From Desulfobacterium sp. (GTDB taxonomy: Bacteria > Desulfobacterota > Desulfobacteria > Desulfobacterales > Desulfobacteraceae): a DNA stretch of 64,000 bases. The notes beneath the pieces are model-generated. The model worked only from the letters and a program-made list of their open reading frames with translations, was not told the DNA's origin and did no database searches. The stretch covers positions 124,001 through 188,000 of the forward strand of contig JAEINR010000002.1 of the NCBI GenBank assembly GCA_016342325.1, read 5' to 3'. Of this stretch, positions 16,390 through 26,286 are shown one piece after another (position 1 is the first letter of the stretch; each line of letters starts with the position of its first letter). The translations under genes and the position numbers were made by a program.

Positions 16390-17646
16390 ATGAAAAAGAG
16401 AGATCTGATTCTGGCATGTTGTCTGATCGCCATTACCGTTGCCTGCGGAAGGGAGAGTCCGCCGGACATGGAATCGGTCCTGTCCGAACCCAAGACCCAT
16501 GTGGGGTCCAACACGTGCAAGATGTGCCACCTGGAACATTACGACTCCTGGAAGATGACCCAGCACAGCCGCATGATCCAGGATGCACGTAAGAACAGGG
16601 ACGTTATCGTCACCGAGATCAGTGGGGAAAAAATCCGCAGGGATCTGGCCAAACTTGAGGACACGCTGAAAGTCCCCTCTGACCGGATCTATGTTCCCGG
16701 GATCGATGAGATCCTTTATACCATCGGCAGTCAGTGGAAGCAGCGCTATATTGTCCAAAAAGAGGGGACCCTATATATCTCGCCGATTCAGTACAACCTG
16801 GAGACCCACCGGTGGGTGAACTACCATGAACAGGACTGGGACAAGCGGCCCTGGTTACTGAAATGCGGCGGGTGCCATGTCACGGGGGTGAACCTGGAAA
16901 CACAGACCTTTAACGAACCTGGGGTGGCGTGCGAAGCCTGCCACGGTAAAGGCTCCTGGCATGCGGCACTGCCCAAGACCGCTGTCTTTGAAAAACGGCA
17001 GACCATTGTCAATCCGGCCAAGCTGCCGGTGGGGGTTGCCCAGCAGATCTGCGGTTCCTGTCACAACCGGGGAAAATCCCTGAAAAAGAAGGGGGCCGGC
17101 TGGGCTGTGGGGTATGAACCAGGCAAGGCCCTGGAGGCCTATTACCAGTCCACCTCCTATGCCGGCGGGGACAAGAAGCACCTTTACTCCAACGAATTTT
17201 CCAAGGGCCACCACCAGCAGCAGATCGACTGGTCCCAGTCCCCCCATGCCCGGGAGGGGGTCACTTGCACCTCTTGTCATTATGTTCACCAGCTGGGCGT
17301 TCCGCCCACCCGGTCCCAGACCCAGGCTGCGGGATCCGCCCAATGCACCCAATGCCACGAGATGGTCAACCGGAACGGTGCCCACTCCATCCATTCCTTT
17401 GCCAACTGTGTGGGCTGCCACATGCCGCGCATCGCCAAGAGTGCGGAGATCGGCGACATCAGGAGTCATACCTTTGTCGCCCTGTTGCCCCGGGAAACCA
17501 TTGCCGACAAAACCATACCCAATTCCTGCACAAGCTGCCACAAGCACAAGGATGTTGATCTCAACAAATTGCAGGCCGCCTATGACCTGCTGACCCAGCG
17601 TCCCAAACCCATGGGTAAAGCCATGGCCCCTGTGGACGTTGACTAG
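16390..17646 (+). CDS. Octahaem c-type cytochrome lipoprotein
   Basis: The start is moved to ATG 16390, giving 418 residues beginning MKKRDLILACC with a lipobox-like ITVACG, so the protein is probably lipid-anchored outside the inner membrane. Eight CXXCH motifs are visible: CKMCH, CGGCH, CEACH, CGSCH, CTSCH, CTQCH, CVGCH and CTSCH. The layout resembles multihaem cytochromes related to cytochrome c554/hydroxylamine-oxidoreductase-like folds, but no specific enzyme can be named. It leads an operon with a trihaem membrane cytochrome and a cytochrome b, so it probably exchanges electrons with the quinone pool through them, either delivering electrons to an external acceptor or reducing a small substrate. 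Confidence 0.85.
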   Translation: MKKRDLILACCLIAITVACGRESPPDMESVLSEPKTHVGSNTCKMCHLEHYDSWKMTQHSRMIQDARKNRDVIVTEISGEKIRRDLAKLEDTLKVPSDRIYVPGIDEILYTIGSQWKQRYIVQKEGTLYISPIQYNLETHRWVNYHEQDWDKRPWLLKCGGCHVTGVNLETQTFNEPGVACEACHGKGSWHAALPKTAVFEKRQTIVNPAKLPVGVAQQICGSCHNRGKSLKKKGAGWAVGYEPGKALEAYYQSTSYAGGDKKHLYSNEFSKGHHQQQIDWSQSPHAREGVTCTSCHYVHQLGVPPTRSQTQAAGSAQCTQCHEMVNRNGAHSIHSFANCVGCHMPRIAKSAEIGDIRSHTFVALLPRETIADKTIPNSCTSCHKHKDVDLNKLQAAYDLLTQRPKPMGKAMAPVDVD

Positions 17647-17667
17647 GCCGATGTCAGGGAGGAGATC

Positions 17668-18354
17668 ATGGAAAGAAGTCGAAGAATTTGCAGGTGGATC
17701 GCCGGGATTGTGTTGGTCTCAGTTGTTTTGTGGGGGCAGGGCAGCCCGGCCCAGGAGGAGGTCACCGCCCCCCTGTACCGGTACAAGGCCTATGAAGCCA
17801 GCACCGGTTATTACGAAGCGTATGAAACCCGGCCCCGCCATCAACGGCCCCTCATCGGCATCCCCGGTATCCGGGAGGGCGCTTTCCCCTACAGCCCATC
17901 GGCGGCCACTGTCCGCAACCGAAGCCGCCTTGGGGATTCCCACAGGGCGGTTCCTTTCTACGCCAGGCGAACCTGCGAGAGCTGCCATACCGAGGCCCCG
18001 GACAACATCCACTCGGTGCGTGGTAACCTTACCTGCCGCCAGTGCCACGGGGGGGAGCCCATCGCCAGCATCCATCACTACTGGTCTCCCCTCAATCCCA
18101 TCCGAAAACACGCCTATGTCTGCTCCAAATGCCACCAGGGGGCCAGCGCATCCTACGCCGGATACATCATCCACGAACCCAATCCGGCCCTGGCCTCGAC
18201 CTTTCACACATTTCCGGTCCTGGCCTGGGTCTTCTGGATCATGGTCGGCATCGCCGTGGGAACCTTTGCCCTTTTCATCCCCCACACTGTTCTGTGGGCC
18301 ATTCGGGAACTCTTTGCCGGGGATAAACCATCAAAACCCGGGAGAACACCATGA
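17668..18354 (+). CDS. Trihaem c-type cytochrome with C-terminal membrane anchor
   Basis: A 228-residue protein with an N-terminal signal or anchor (WIAGIVLVSVVLWGQG), three CXXCH motifs (CESCH, CRQCH, CSKCH) and a C-terminal helix VLAWVFWIMVGIAVGTFALF. SD GGGAGGAG precedes the ATG. The stop overlaps the cytochrome b start by four bases (ATGA), so the two are almost certainly translated together. It is well placed to pass electrons between the membrane cytochrome b and the octahaem cytochrome upstream. No match to NrfH or NapC (which have four haems) is apparent. Confidence 0.82.
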   Translation: MERSRRICRWIAGIVLVSVVLWGQGSPAQEEVTAPLYRYKAYEASTGYYEAYETRPRHQRPLIGIPGIREGAFPYSPSAATVRNRSRLGDSHRAVPFYARRTCESCHTEAPDNIHSVRGNLTCRQCHGGEPIASIHHYWSPLNPIRKHAYVCSKCHQGASASYAGYIIHEPNPALASTFHTFPVLAWVFWIMVGIAVGTFALFIPHTVLWAIRELFAGDKPSKPGRTP

Positions 18355-19172
18355 GTAAGCGACTCTATCGATTCACACCCATCCAGCGCCTTTTCCACGT
18401 TCTCCTGGTTCTCTCCTTTTTGATCCAGGCGGCATCAGGTCTGGGACGGATGTACATGGAGACCCCATGGGGCCAGGCGCTCTGCCTGATGTTCGGAGGG
18501 TATGGCCGGGCAGGGGAGGTGCATCGGGTCATCGGCCTGTTCATGCTTGTCCTCTTTGCCGTTCACCTTATCTACCTTATGTGTTGCATCCAATGGCGGC
18601 AATTTCCCGGGTGCCTCATGGGACCGGATTCCATGGTGCCCGCTCCCCGGGACCTGGGCCATTTTTTCCAACATGTGGGCTGGTTTTTCGGGCGTTGCCC
18701 TGAGCCCCCATTGGATCGGTGGGGGTATTGGGAAAAATTTGACTACTGGGCCGTGTTCTGGGGAATGGTGATCATGGGAAGCTCCGGCCTGATGGTGGCC
18801 TATCCCCTTTTTACTTCCCGTTTCATGCCCGGGTGGGGTCTCAATGTGGCCTTCTGGGTCCACCGCCTGGAAGCGCTCCTGGCCATGGGCCATGTGTTCA
18901 TGATCCATTTTTTCATCGGTCATCTCCGGCCACGGCATTTTCCCATGGATCGATCCATCTTCCAGGGAAGTGCAAGACTTGACACCGTGGCCCGGGAGAG
19001 ACCGGCCTGGCTTGCGCGGCTCAAGGCCGACGGCAAGTTCCGGGAACGTCTGACCGGGGATGTCCCCCGGACCCGCAAGGCCATCTATTTGGTCTTTGGA
19101 TTCGCGGCCATGGCCGTTGGGATCTATCTGCTCCTGGGAGCCCTTTTCCATGCAACCCGCATCACCTGGTAG
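18351..19172 (+). CDS. Di-haem cytochrome b membrane subunit (formate dehydrogenase gamma/b561-like)
   Basis: A 273-residue protein with about five transmembrane helices. Likely haem-ligand histidines lie in RFTPIQRLFHVLLVLSF, GEVHRVIGLFMLVLFAVHL, FWVHRLEALLAMGHVFMIHF. This is the arrangement of cytochrome b subunits that link the quinone pool to periplasmic redox partners. It is the last gene of the three-gene cytochrome operon. The partner is the trihaem cytochrome, so quinol oxidation with electrons moving outwards (or the reverse) is the expected role. Confidence 0.82.
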   Translation: MSKRLYRFTPIQRLFHVLLVLSFLIQAASGLGRMYMETPWGQALCLMFGGYGRAGEVHRVIGLFMLVLFAVHLIYLMCCIQWRQFPGCLMGPDSMVPAPRDLGHFFQHVGWFFGRCPEPPLDRWGYWEKFDYWAVFWGMVIMGSSGLMVAYPLFTSRFMPGWGLNVAFWVHRLEALLAMGHVFMIHFFIGHLRPRHFPMDRSIFQGSARLDTVARERPAWLARLKADGKFRERLTGDVPRTRKAIYLVFGFAAMAVGIYLLLGALFHATRITW

Positions 19173-19336
19173 GGCCGGCCAGATAAAATCCGTGTTGATA
19201 TTCACCAAAAATACCGTGTATTTTTAGCCACTAGGCTTGACGGAGCGGTCCTTTGTTGATACGTTGCCTGTTTTTGCTGTTCTGCGGCATTCGGCAATAA
19301 TTTAACAACGTTAGTATCAAAAGAGGAAACCGTCCA

Positions 19337-20662
19337 TTGAGTTCTGAAACACCCATCTCCAAACGCGCCCTGGCTCCTTTGGCCCTGTTTCTTGCCATTT
19401 TTGTGGGAAGCGGCGTCTATTTCCAGGCCACAGGAGCCGATTTTGCCTTTTACCAGGTTGCAACGCCGGTTGCAGCCCTTCCGGCCATTTTACTTGCCGT
19501 GATTCTTTCCCGAAAATCCCTGAACCAGACCGTGGAGAATTTTCTTGCCGGGGCAGGGCACTCCAACATCATGGCCATGTGCATGATCTATCTGCTTGCC
19601 GGGGCGTTTAGTTCCGTTGCCAAGGCCACGGGAGGTGTTGAATCGACGGTCAACCTTGCCATGGCTGTGATCCCTTCTGCCTTTCTGCTTCCAGGCCTCT
19701 TTGTGGTGGGCGCCCTCATCTCCACGGCCATGGGAACCTCCATGGGAACCATTGCAGCCCTTGCCCCCATTGCCCTTGGCATCGCACCCAAGGCCGGGCT
19801 TGGGTTGCCCTTGGTGGCCGGCGCCGTCATGGGGGGGGCCATGTTTGGTGACAATCTCTCCATCATTTCAGACACCACCATTGCCGCCACCCGGACCCAG
19901 GGGTGCAACATGAAGGACAAGTTCCGGGTCAACTTTTCCATTGCCGTTCCTGCGGCCCTTATCACCGTGGTGTTCCTGGCCTTCCAGGGCGGTGACGGCA
20001 TTGTTGACGGTGACAAGCCCTGGAAGCTTCTTCAGGTTGTTCCCTATGCCACCATCCTTGTGATGGCCCTTGCCGGCCTCAATGTCTTTGCCGTGCTCTT
20101 TACCGGGGTGGTGCTGGCAGGGGTTGCAGGCTTCATCACCGTACCCGATTTCACCTTTCTCACCTATGCCAAGAATATCTATGGGGGGTTCACCGGAATG
20201 CAGGAGATCTTCATCCTTTCGATCTTCATCGGCGGCCTGGGTGCCCTGATGAAGGAGCAGGGGGGGCTGGCCTTTCTTGAGCGGAAGGTGGAGCTGTTCA
20301 TCCAGCGCTTCTCCTCCGGGAAGAACAAGATCCTGTTTGCGGAGCTCGGTATCGGCCTGTTGGTCTTTCTGACCAACCTCTGCACGGCCAACAACACCGT
20401 TGCCATCCTGGTCACAGGGGACGTGGCCCGGAACATCGCAGAAAACAACGGGGTCGAGCCCAGACGTTCCGCAGGAATCCTTGACATCTTTTCCTGTATC
20501 TGCCAAGGCATCATTCCCTGGGGGGCCCAGATTCTCCTGGCTGCATCCATCTTTGTCATCTCACCGTTGACGGTGATCGCCAATGTTCAGTATTGCTGGC
20601 TGCTGTTCCTGTGCAGCATCCTGGCCATCGTGGGCCACGGCAAACAACGAAACAACGGCTGA
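19337..20662 (+). CDS. nhaC: NhaC-family Na+/H+ antiporter
   Basis: A 441-residue polytopic membrane protein with a TTG start (SD AAGAGGA, long spacing). Signature segments MGTSMGTIAALAPIALGI, GGAMFGDNLSIISDTTIAA and NLCTANNTVAIL are typical of NhaC transporters, which exchange sodium for protons or carry organic acids with sodium. About eleven hydrophobic segments are visible. It is preceded by 160 bp of non-coding DNA and is probably transcribed alone. Its substrate (simple Na+/H+ or a malate/lactate-type exchange) cannot be told from sequence. Confidence 0.88.
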   Translation: MSSETPISKRALAPLALFLAIFVGSGVYFQATGADFAFYQVATPVAALPAILLAVILSRKSLNQTVENFLAGAGHSNIMAMCMIYLLAGAFSSVAKATGGVESTVNLAMAVIPSAFLLPGLFVVGALISTAMGTSMGTIAALAPIALGIAPKAGLGLPLVAGAVMGGAMFGDNLSIISDTTIAATRTQGCNMKDKFRVNFSIAVPAALITVVFLAFQGGDGIVDGDKPWKLLQVVPYATILVMALAGLNVFAVLFTGVVLAGVAGFITVPDFTFLTYAKNIYGGFTGMQEIFILSIFIGGLGALMKEQGGLAFLERKVELFIQRFSSGKNKILFAELGIGLLVFLTNLCTANNTVAILVTGDVARNIAENNGVEPRRSAGILDIFSCICQGIIPWGAQILLAASIFVISPLTVIANVQYCWLLFLCSILAIVGHGKQRNNG

Positions 20663-21147
20663 TCAACTCCAAAGGGCGGACGCTATTCCACAAAGGGGTC
20701 GCTTTTTTTCCAGTCCATTGCGGTCTGTTGGAAAGACTTCAGGAAGCAGCGTCCGGCTTTGCTTTGCACATCATTCCAGAGACGCCTCTCCCCCCTCCCC
20801 CTCTCTTTCATCGATTCTTCAGATCGAAATCCCTCGTGGATACCGGCGTCGTAACCTGGGATGTCGGCGGGTCTTAGATCAAAGGATTAAAAATCCTTGA
20901 CACGATATGTCGTCTATGACCATTCTTATCGGAGACTTCTCTTAACAAAACATGATAAATCAATAGCATTCTGCAGGCGATGTCGGATCAAGACACGCTA
21001 TCCTAGGGTAAGCTTCAGGGATTGACTTAACCATTCGGAGATACTGTTTGTCTTGCCGGCGGTGGTTTCAATAGGATGCTGTTTTCTCCCCAACTGCTTC
21101 ATTAACCTGTTAAATCTGTATTATTATCACCTTTCAGGGGTGGAGAT
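20663..21147. other. Non-coding region before the TonB-YfiR-kinase operon
   Basis: About 485 bp without a gene. Short ORFs here (20583-20900, 20593-20877) have no protein-like features. It should contain the operon promoter: a TATTAT at about 21119 is a possible -10, with no clear -35. GGTGGAG just upstream of ATG 21148 is the ribosome site. Confidence 0.45.
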
Positions 21148-23463
21148 ATGAGGATTATTGCTACCATGGGTAGAACTTGGATATTTCTTTTCGTCCCATT
21201 CTTTTTTTTCTTTGTATCGTCACCTTTGACAGCTGCGCCGAATTCAAATTACAGAAAACTATTTGAACTCTCCCTTGACGAACTCATGCGTGTTCGCAGT
21301 GACACCGGGACGCTTACCGGTATTGCTACGTCCAAGGTGCCGGTTGCAAGAACCGTAATCACCGCAGATGATATCGCTGTCACCCCGGCCCGGTCCATCA
21401 TGGATCTTTTGGAAGTTTATGTCCCGGGGGCCACCTTTGTTTATCATCCCAATGGTTCCCGTTTTGGATTCAGGGGGATTTTGGGCGATCAGAATTTTCA
21501 TTATTTGCTGTTGGTTAATGGCAAAAACATGAATTTGAAAGTGGAAGACGGCCCCTTTGCCGAAATCTTCAACAGAGACCTTAGCGATATACAAAAAATA
21601 GAGATCATCCGGGGGCCAGGTTCTGTCACCTATGGTCCAGGTGCTATTGGTGGGGTGCTCAACATTATTACCCATGACGCCACATCCAGTGATGGCTTTA
21701 AAATGGGTGGTGAACTGAATCAAAGGTACAGATATCAGAACGTCCATGCCTCATACGGAAAGACGCTGCCCTCTGGGTTGAATTGCTATTTTTCAGGAAG
21801 TTACAGCAATTCAGATGGAGAGGAAGATACGGGCTGGTATTATGTGGACAGAACACATGGGTTTGGCTATGGTTACATGTCTGAAGAGTGGGGATACCTG
21901 AACACGGGTACTCCTGTGTCACATTACTATGGGGATGCCTTGGATAAACCCCAGGTAAAACTCCATGCAGCATTGGCGTATGAAGAGTGGTCCGGCTGGA
22001 TGCGATACACCAGCGGCAGTCAGTATAATATGCAAGAGATCAGCGTATATCAGGATGAAAATGATTTTCATAGCCAGGAATGGGATGTGTTTGCCATTGA
22101 GTTAAAACATGACCATGCCTTTGCCGAAAAATGGGCGCTTAAAACAAAGGCAGGGTTTGACTCTTTTTCATACAGGCAGATTTCATCATGGCAGGGAACA
22201 GATCAACCCCAGGAGAATATTCTGCAATATCGTAATAATTATTCAGAAAATGAGTATAATATCCAGTCCACCCTCTCCTATGCCCACAGCGACAGATTCA
22301 AGTATGCCGCAGGCGCTGCTTATTCCTATGAATCCTATGGGCCCCGATGGGGTGAAGCGGAGGATGAATTCCTGATGGATCTGAGACCGCCTGTCGGATT
22401 TGCCAGCCTTGAGGACTCCTCCGCTTTTTATCAAGAATATGGTCCGGGTGCTGTAACCGTCATTGACGCACCCCACCTGGCGACCTGTTCTTTTTTAATG
22501 GAAGCCAATCTCAAATTTCATAAATACGCCCAACTGATTCTATCGGGAAGGGCAGACAAACATGAATTGTCAACATGGGCCTATTCGCCCAGGATCGCAC
22601 TTATTACCGAACTTACGAAGCATGACATCTTAAAAACAGTATGGCAACGTTCCGTTCGTACGCCTAACATGGGAGAACTCTATGTTGCGGATCATGAAAA
22701 TACCGTTTCCCCAGAGCACGAAATATTGGAAAATTATGAACTAATATTCAGCCACACAAAGGAGAACTTCTCCTGGAATTCCTACCTATACCATAATATC
22801 CTTGATGAAGTTCAATGGGTCGTCACCAAGGATACATCTGATGTTGTCGGGCAATTAAAAATGTGGGGCTTTGAGACGGAGATTGAAGTCAAAAGAGATG
22901 ACTGGAGAGTGGGTGCGAATTACTCCCACATCAAACAAGACAGCTGGGAATGGTTGGACGCAACGGTCATACCGACCCAGGATCTCTCCAATGATGTTGG
23001 CGGGAAACTGACCATCCCTGACTATGCCGGGAATCGGATAAATAATTTTCCAAGCAATGCCATCAAGGTCTTCTGGACTCAAAACTGGACAGAGGCCCTT
23101 TCAAGCCATCTCAATGGGCGATTTTATTGGGACCAGAATCAAAAAAAACTGTTAAATGAATATCTTGAAGCCCATGGCCGCGGCGGCACGGCTGAAACCA
23201 AGGCTGAGATGGGGGCTATTTATGATGAAATGACGGATCATGGCTATGGGGAACCCTCGTTTACCCTGAATGCCTCGGTCACATGGAAATTGCCGATCAA
23301 GACAGATATGACCTTGACGCTCTACGCCATGAATCTGATCAGTCATAATAATCTCAGATATAAAATTCAATTTTATGAAGATATTTTGCAGGAATATTCG
23401 CGGCAGAGTTCCTTCATAGATGAACCTGTTTTCGTTGGTATAAAGCTGGAGATCGTTTTCTAA
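21148..23463 (+). CDS. TonB-dependent outer-membrane receptor
   Basis: A 771-residue protein with a signal peptide (WIFLFVPFFFFFVSSPLTAA), a plug domain (TVITADDIAVTPARSIMDLL, then DIQKIEIIRGPGSVTYGPGA) and a long beta-barrel ending in aromatic-rich strands with a C-terminal VGIKLEIVF, as outer-membrane barrels do. The SLDELMRVRSDTGTLTGIA region resembles the start of FecA/BtuB-like receptors from this phylum. It is cotranscribed with a YfiR-like protein (one base away) and a hybrid kinase. That is unusual for plain uptake and suggests the receptor takes part in sensing. The ligand is unknown. Confidence 0.88.
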   Translation: MRIIATMGRTWIFLFVPFFFFFVSSPLTAAPNSNYRKLFELSLDELMRVRSDTGTLTGIATSKVPVARTVITADDIAVTPARSIMDLLEVYVPGATFVYHPNGSRFGFRGILGDQNFHYLLLVNGKNMNLKVEDGPFAEIFNRDLSDIQKIEIIRGPGSVTYGPGAIGGVLNIITHDATSSDGFKMGGELNQRYRYQNVHASYGKTLPSGLNCYFSGSYSNSDGEEDTGWYYVDRTHGFGYGYMSEEWGYLNTGTPVSHYYGDALDKPQVKLHAALAYEEWSGWMRYTSGSQYNMQEISVYQDENDFHSQEWDVFAIELKHDHAFAEKWALKTKAGFDSFSYRQISSWQGTDQPQENILQYRNNYSENEYNIQSTLSYAHSDRFKYAAGAAYSYESYGPRWGEAEDEFLMDLRPPVGFASLEDSSAFYQEYGPGAVTVIDAPHLATCSFLMEANLKFHKYAQLILSGRADKHELSTWAYSPRIALITELTKHDILKTVWQRSVRTPNMGELYVADHENTVSPEHEILENYELIFSHTKENFSWNSYLYHNILDEVQWVVTKDTSDVVGQLKMWGFETEIEVKRDDWRVGANYSHIKQDSWEWLDATVIPTQDLSNDVGGKLTIPDYAGNRINNFPSNAIKVFWTQNWTEALSSHLNGRFYWDQNQKKLLNEYLEAHGRGGTAETKAEMGAIYDEMTDHGYGEPSFTLNASVTWKLPIKTDMTLTLYAMNLISHNNLRYKIQFYEDILQEYSRQSSFIDEPVFVGIKLEIVF

Positions 23464-23464
23464 A

Positions 23465-24043
23465 ATGGATACTAAAATCCTACCCATGATCAAAATCATC
23501 CCCATGGCTGTCTTGCTTTTCGCCTTCCTCCCTTTGGGGGCGTTTTCCCTGGACCTCGGCTCTAAATCCAAGGAGTATTTGCTAAAAGCCATTTTTCTGG
23601 AACGGTTCACCCGGTTTGTCGAGTGGCCTTTGGAAGCAGGGCTTGACCGTGTAGAAACCCCCTTTGTCATCGGCATCATTAGCCCTGATCCCTTTAATAC
23701 GCTTCTTGAGACGGTTTATGCCGATCAACCCATCAAGGGAAAACCGGTTGAAATTCGTTATCTTGAAACGGTTGAGGAAATTAACGGGTGTCACCTGCTT
23801 TTCATCGCAGAAACCGATGGGGCAAGCCTGGAGAAGATTCTTGATGCCATCCGGGATGTTCCTGTACTGACCATTGGCGATAGCACCGGATACGGTCTGA
23901 GGGGCGTACACATCAACATGTATATGGAGAAAAAGCAGGTTCGTTTTGAGATCAACCACAAGGCAGCCAGGCAATCGGGGCTTGCGATCAGTTATCTTCT
24001 TCTCAAGGTAGCCAAGCTGGTTGAATCGTCAAGCGGGGTATGA
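23465..24043 (+). CDS. YfiR family protein (DUF4154)
   Basis: A 192-residue secreted protein (signal ending near GAFSLDLG) of the YfiR/DUF4154 family. Diagnostic segments are YLLKAIFLERFTRFVEWP, the opening strand-helix, FVIGIISPDPF and a C-terminal VRFEINHKAARQSGLAISYLLL. In Pseudomonas YfiR is a periplasmic redox-sensitive repressor that holds back a diguanylate cyclase. Here its partner is more likely the sensor kinase, whose gene starts within the YfiR stop (ATGA overlap). It also follows the TonB receptor by one base, so it may connect an outer-membrane event to the kinase. Confidence 0.88.
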   Translation: MDTKILPMIKIIPMAVLLFAFLPLGAFSLDLGSKSKEYLLKAIFLERFTRFVEWPLEAGLDRVETPFVIGIISPDPFNTLLETVYADQPIKGKPVEIRYLETVEEINGCHLLFIAETDGASLEKILDAIRDVPVLTIGDSTGYGLRGVHINMYMEKKQVRFEINHKAARQSGLAISYLLLKVAKLVESSSGV

Positions 24044-26286
24044 TGATGACCGGTAAAAAGTATTCCATCCGTGTGAAACTCATCGGCATTATTATGTTTG
24101 TTGCCACACTCAGCATCTTGCTGGCATACGCCCTGAACGGTTGGTTGCAATACCATATGCTCAGAAAAGAGATGAAGCAAAATATGCAGGTCAATGCGCA
24201 GCTGGTGGCGGAATATTGTGTGCCGACCCTGACATTTCAGGATCGGGCCGGGGCTGAAGAGGCCCTGAAAAAACTTGAAGCGGTTGCCAGCATTGAGGCG
24301 GCCTACCTGTTCGAAAAAACGGGAACGCTCTTCAGTTCTTTCCGCAGGAATCCGGACACCGCCGTGTCAGAGAGGGCGCCGCCTTTAACCGAGGGAAAAT
24401 TCCATCGGCAATTTCTCCATATTGTTCAGCCGGTTGTCTATCAAGATGAACAATACGGCATCATTTATATCTGCGCCAATACCATTGAACTGTGGAAAAA
24501 GACAAAGACGCTTTTTGTCAGCCTTCTTCCGGGCATGGCGATCCTGTTCTTTATTTCCGTGGTTCTGGCTGCCTGGCTGCAAAAACTGATATCCGCTCCC
24601 ATCCTCCATCTTGCCGGCTTAACCCGGGCCATCACTGCGAATGAGGATTTTTCTGTGAGAGCGCCTGATGATGGTAATGATGAGATCGGTGTGCTCTGTT
24701 CAGCCTTTAACAGCATGCTCGAATACCTCTCCATAAGGGAGAAGGAAAGAGACCTGGCGTTACAGGATCTGGTAAAAAGCGAGGAGAAATATCGTCTGTT
24801 GGTTGACAATGCCAATGATGCCATATTCATTGCCCAGGACGGCGTCATAAAGTTCCCAAACCCAAAGACGGAAACGCTGACCGGATATTCCGCAAAAGAA
24901 CTGGTTACAATGCACATTGACACGCTGATCCATCCGGAAGACAGGGCCCATGTCCTGGACAGGCACACCCGACGTCTCAAGGGAGAAAAGGTTGTCAATA
25001 ATTACTCATTTAGAATCATCAACAAACCCGGCATAGAAAAAAATGTGCAGTTCAACACCATTTTAATTCAGTGGGAGGGAAGAGTTGCCGCACTTAATTT
25101 CCTCAGGGATATTACCGAACAAAAAAGACTCGAAGCCCAACTTCAGCAATCCCGGAAGATGGAATCCATCGGTACCCTGGCCGGAGGAATTGCCCATGAT
25201 TTCAACAATATCCTCTCTCCCATTGTCGGCTATACCGAGATGTTGATAGAAGATGTTCCTGACGATTCTCCCTTGCGCAACAGCCTTAACGGGATTTATA
25301 GCGGTGCCCTGCGCGCCTGTGACCTGGTGAAACAAATTCTCACCTTCTCCCATCAAGACCATAATGAATTGAAATCCATAAGAATTCAGCCGGTTATCAA
25401 GGAAGCATTGAAACTCATCCGGTCCACGATTCCGACCTCCATTGAGATCAAACAGGATATCCGGAGCGATTGCGGAATCATCAAGGCGGATTCCACCCAG
25501 ATTCATCAGATTATAATGAACCTGACCACCAATGCGTATCATGCCATGGCGGATACGGGCCAGCTGTCCGTGGTCCTGGAAGAGATCTGGCTGGCTGAAC
25601 ATGAGCTGATAACCCCGGAAATGAAGCCCGGTCTTTATGCGTGCCTTACCGTGGCGGATACGGGCCTTGGCATGGATAAAAATATGATAGAAAAAATATT
25701 CAACCCTTTTTTTACCACTAAAGAGAAAGGTAAAGGCACGGGAATGGGGTTGTCCGTTGTGCACGGTATTGTCAAAAGCATGGGGGGCGTCATTCAAGTT
25801 TGGAGTGAGCCGGGCAAAGGAACGGATTTCCATGTCTACTTGCCGGTGGAGAAGAAGCATTCCAAAGAGGAAGCGATACAAAGAAAAGAAACGATCCAGG
25901 GGGGTACCGAACGGATCATGCTCGTGGATGATGAAGATGCCATTGTTAAAATGGAGAAACAGATGCTGGAGCGCCTGGGCTATCAGGTCGTTTCCCAGGT
26001 TGACAGTCTTGCGACCCTGGAGACGTTCCGTGCATCTCCTGACCAATTTGACATGGTGATCACCGATATGGCCATGCCGAACATGTCCGGAGACAAACTG
26101 GCTGCCGAGCTGATAAAGATACGACCCGATATTCCCATATTGCTCTGTACCGGTTACAGTGAAAAAATACCTGAAAAAATGGCTGCATCCATGGGTATTC
26201 AAAACGTTCTCATGAAACCGATTGCGAAAAAAGACCTGGCCAATAAGATCCGTGAAATGCTTGATGAATCAAAGGGGACCACCTAG
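24040..26286 (+). CDS. Hybrid sensor histidine kinase (CHASE8-like, HAMP, PAS, HisKA, HATPase, REC)
   Basis: A 748-residue kinase. TM1 lies near residues 12-32, a ~130-residue periplasmic region resembling CHASE8 follows, then TM2 (about 160-180), HAMP, and a PAS domain (about 250-360: EKYRLLVDNANDAIFIAQDG). The H box is GTLAGGIAHDFNNILSPIV (His near 385), the N box IIMNLTTNAYHAM and the G boxes VADTGLGMD and GKGTGMGLSVVHGIV. A C-terminal receiver follows (MLVDDEDAIV, phosphoacceptor Asp in VITDMAMPNMSG). No separate output regulator is adjacent. The start codon overlaps the YfiR stop; ATG 24043 is an alternative. Its stop TAG is directly joined to a dispersed repeat. Confidence 0.9.
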   Translation: MMMTGKKYSIRVKLIGIIMFVATLSILLAYALNGWLQYHMLRKEMKQNMQVNAQLVAEYCVPTLTFQDRAGAEEALKKLEAVASIEAAYLFEKTGTLFSSFRRNPDTAVSERAPPLTEGKFHRQFLHIVQPVVYQDEQYGIIYICANTIELWKKTKTLFVSLLPGMAILFFISVVLAAWLQKLISAPILHLAGLTRAITANEDFSVRAPDDGNDEIGVLCSAFNSMLEYLSIREKERDLALQDLVKSEEKYRLLVDNANDAIFIAQDGVIKFPNPKTETLTGYSAKELVTMHIDTLIHPEDRAHVLDRHTRRLKGEKVVNNYSFRIINKPGIEKNVQFNTILIQWEGRVAALNFLRDITEQKRLEAQLQQSRKMESIGTLAGGIAHDFNNILSPIVGYTEMLIEDVPDDSPLRNSLNGIYSGALRACDLVKQILTFSHQDHNELKSIRIQPVIKEALKLIRSTIPTSIEIKQDIRSDCGIIKADSTQIHQIIMNLTTNAYHAMADTGQLSVVLEEIWLAEHELITPEMKPGLYACLTVADTGLGMDKNMIEKIFNPFFTTKEKGKGTGMGLSVVHGIVKSMGGVIQVWSEPGKGTDFHVYLPVEKKHSKEEAIQRKETIQGGTERIMLVDDEDAIVKMEKQMLERLGYQVVSQVDSLATLETFRASPDQFDMVITDMAMPNMSGDKLAAELIKIRPDIPILLCTGYSEKIPEKMAASMGIQNVLMKPIAKKDLANKIREMLDESKGTT

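Noticed and set aside
20583-20900. ORFs after nhaC
   Set aside because: Overlap the nhaC end out of frame or lack protein-like composition.
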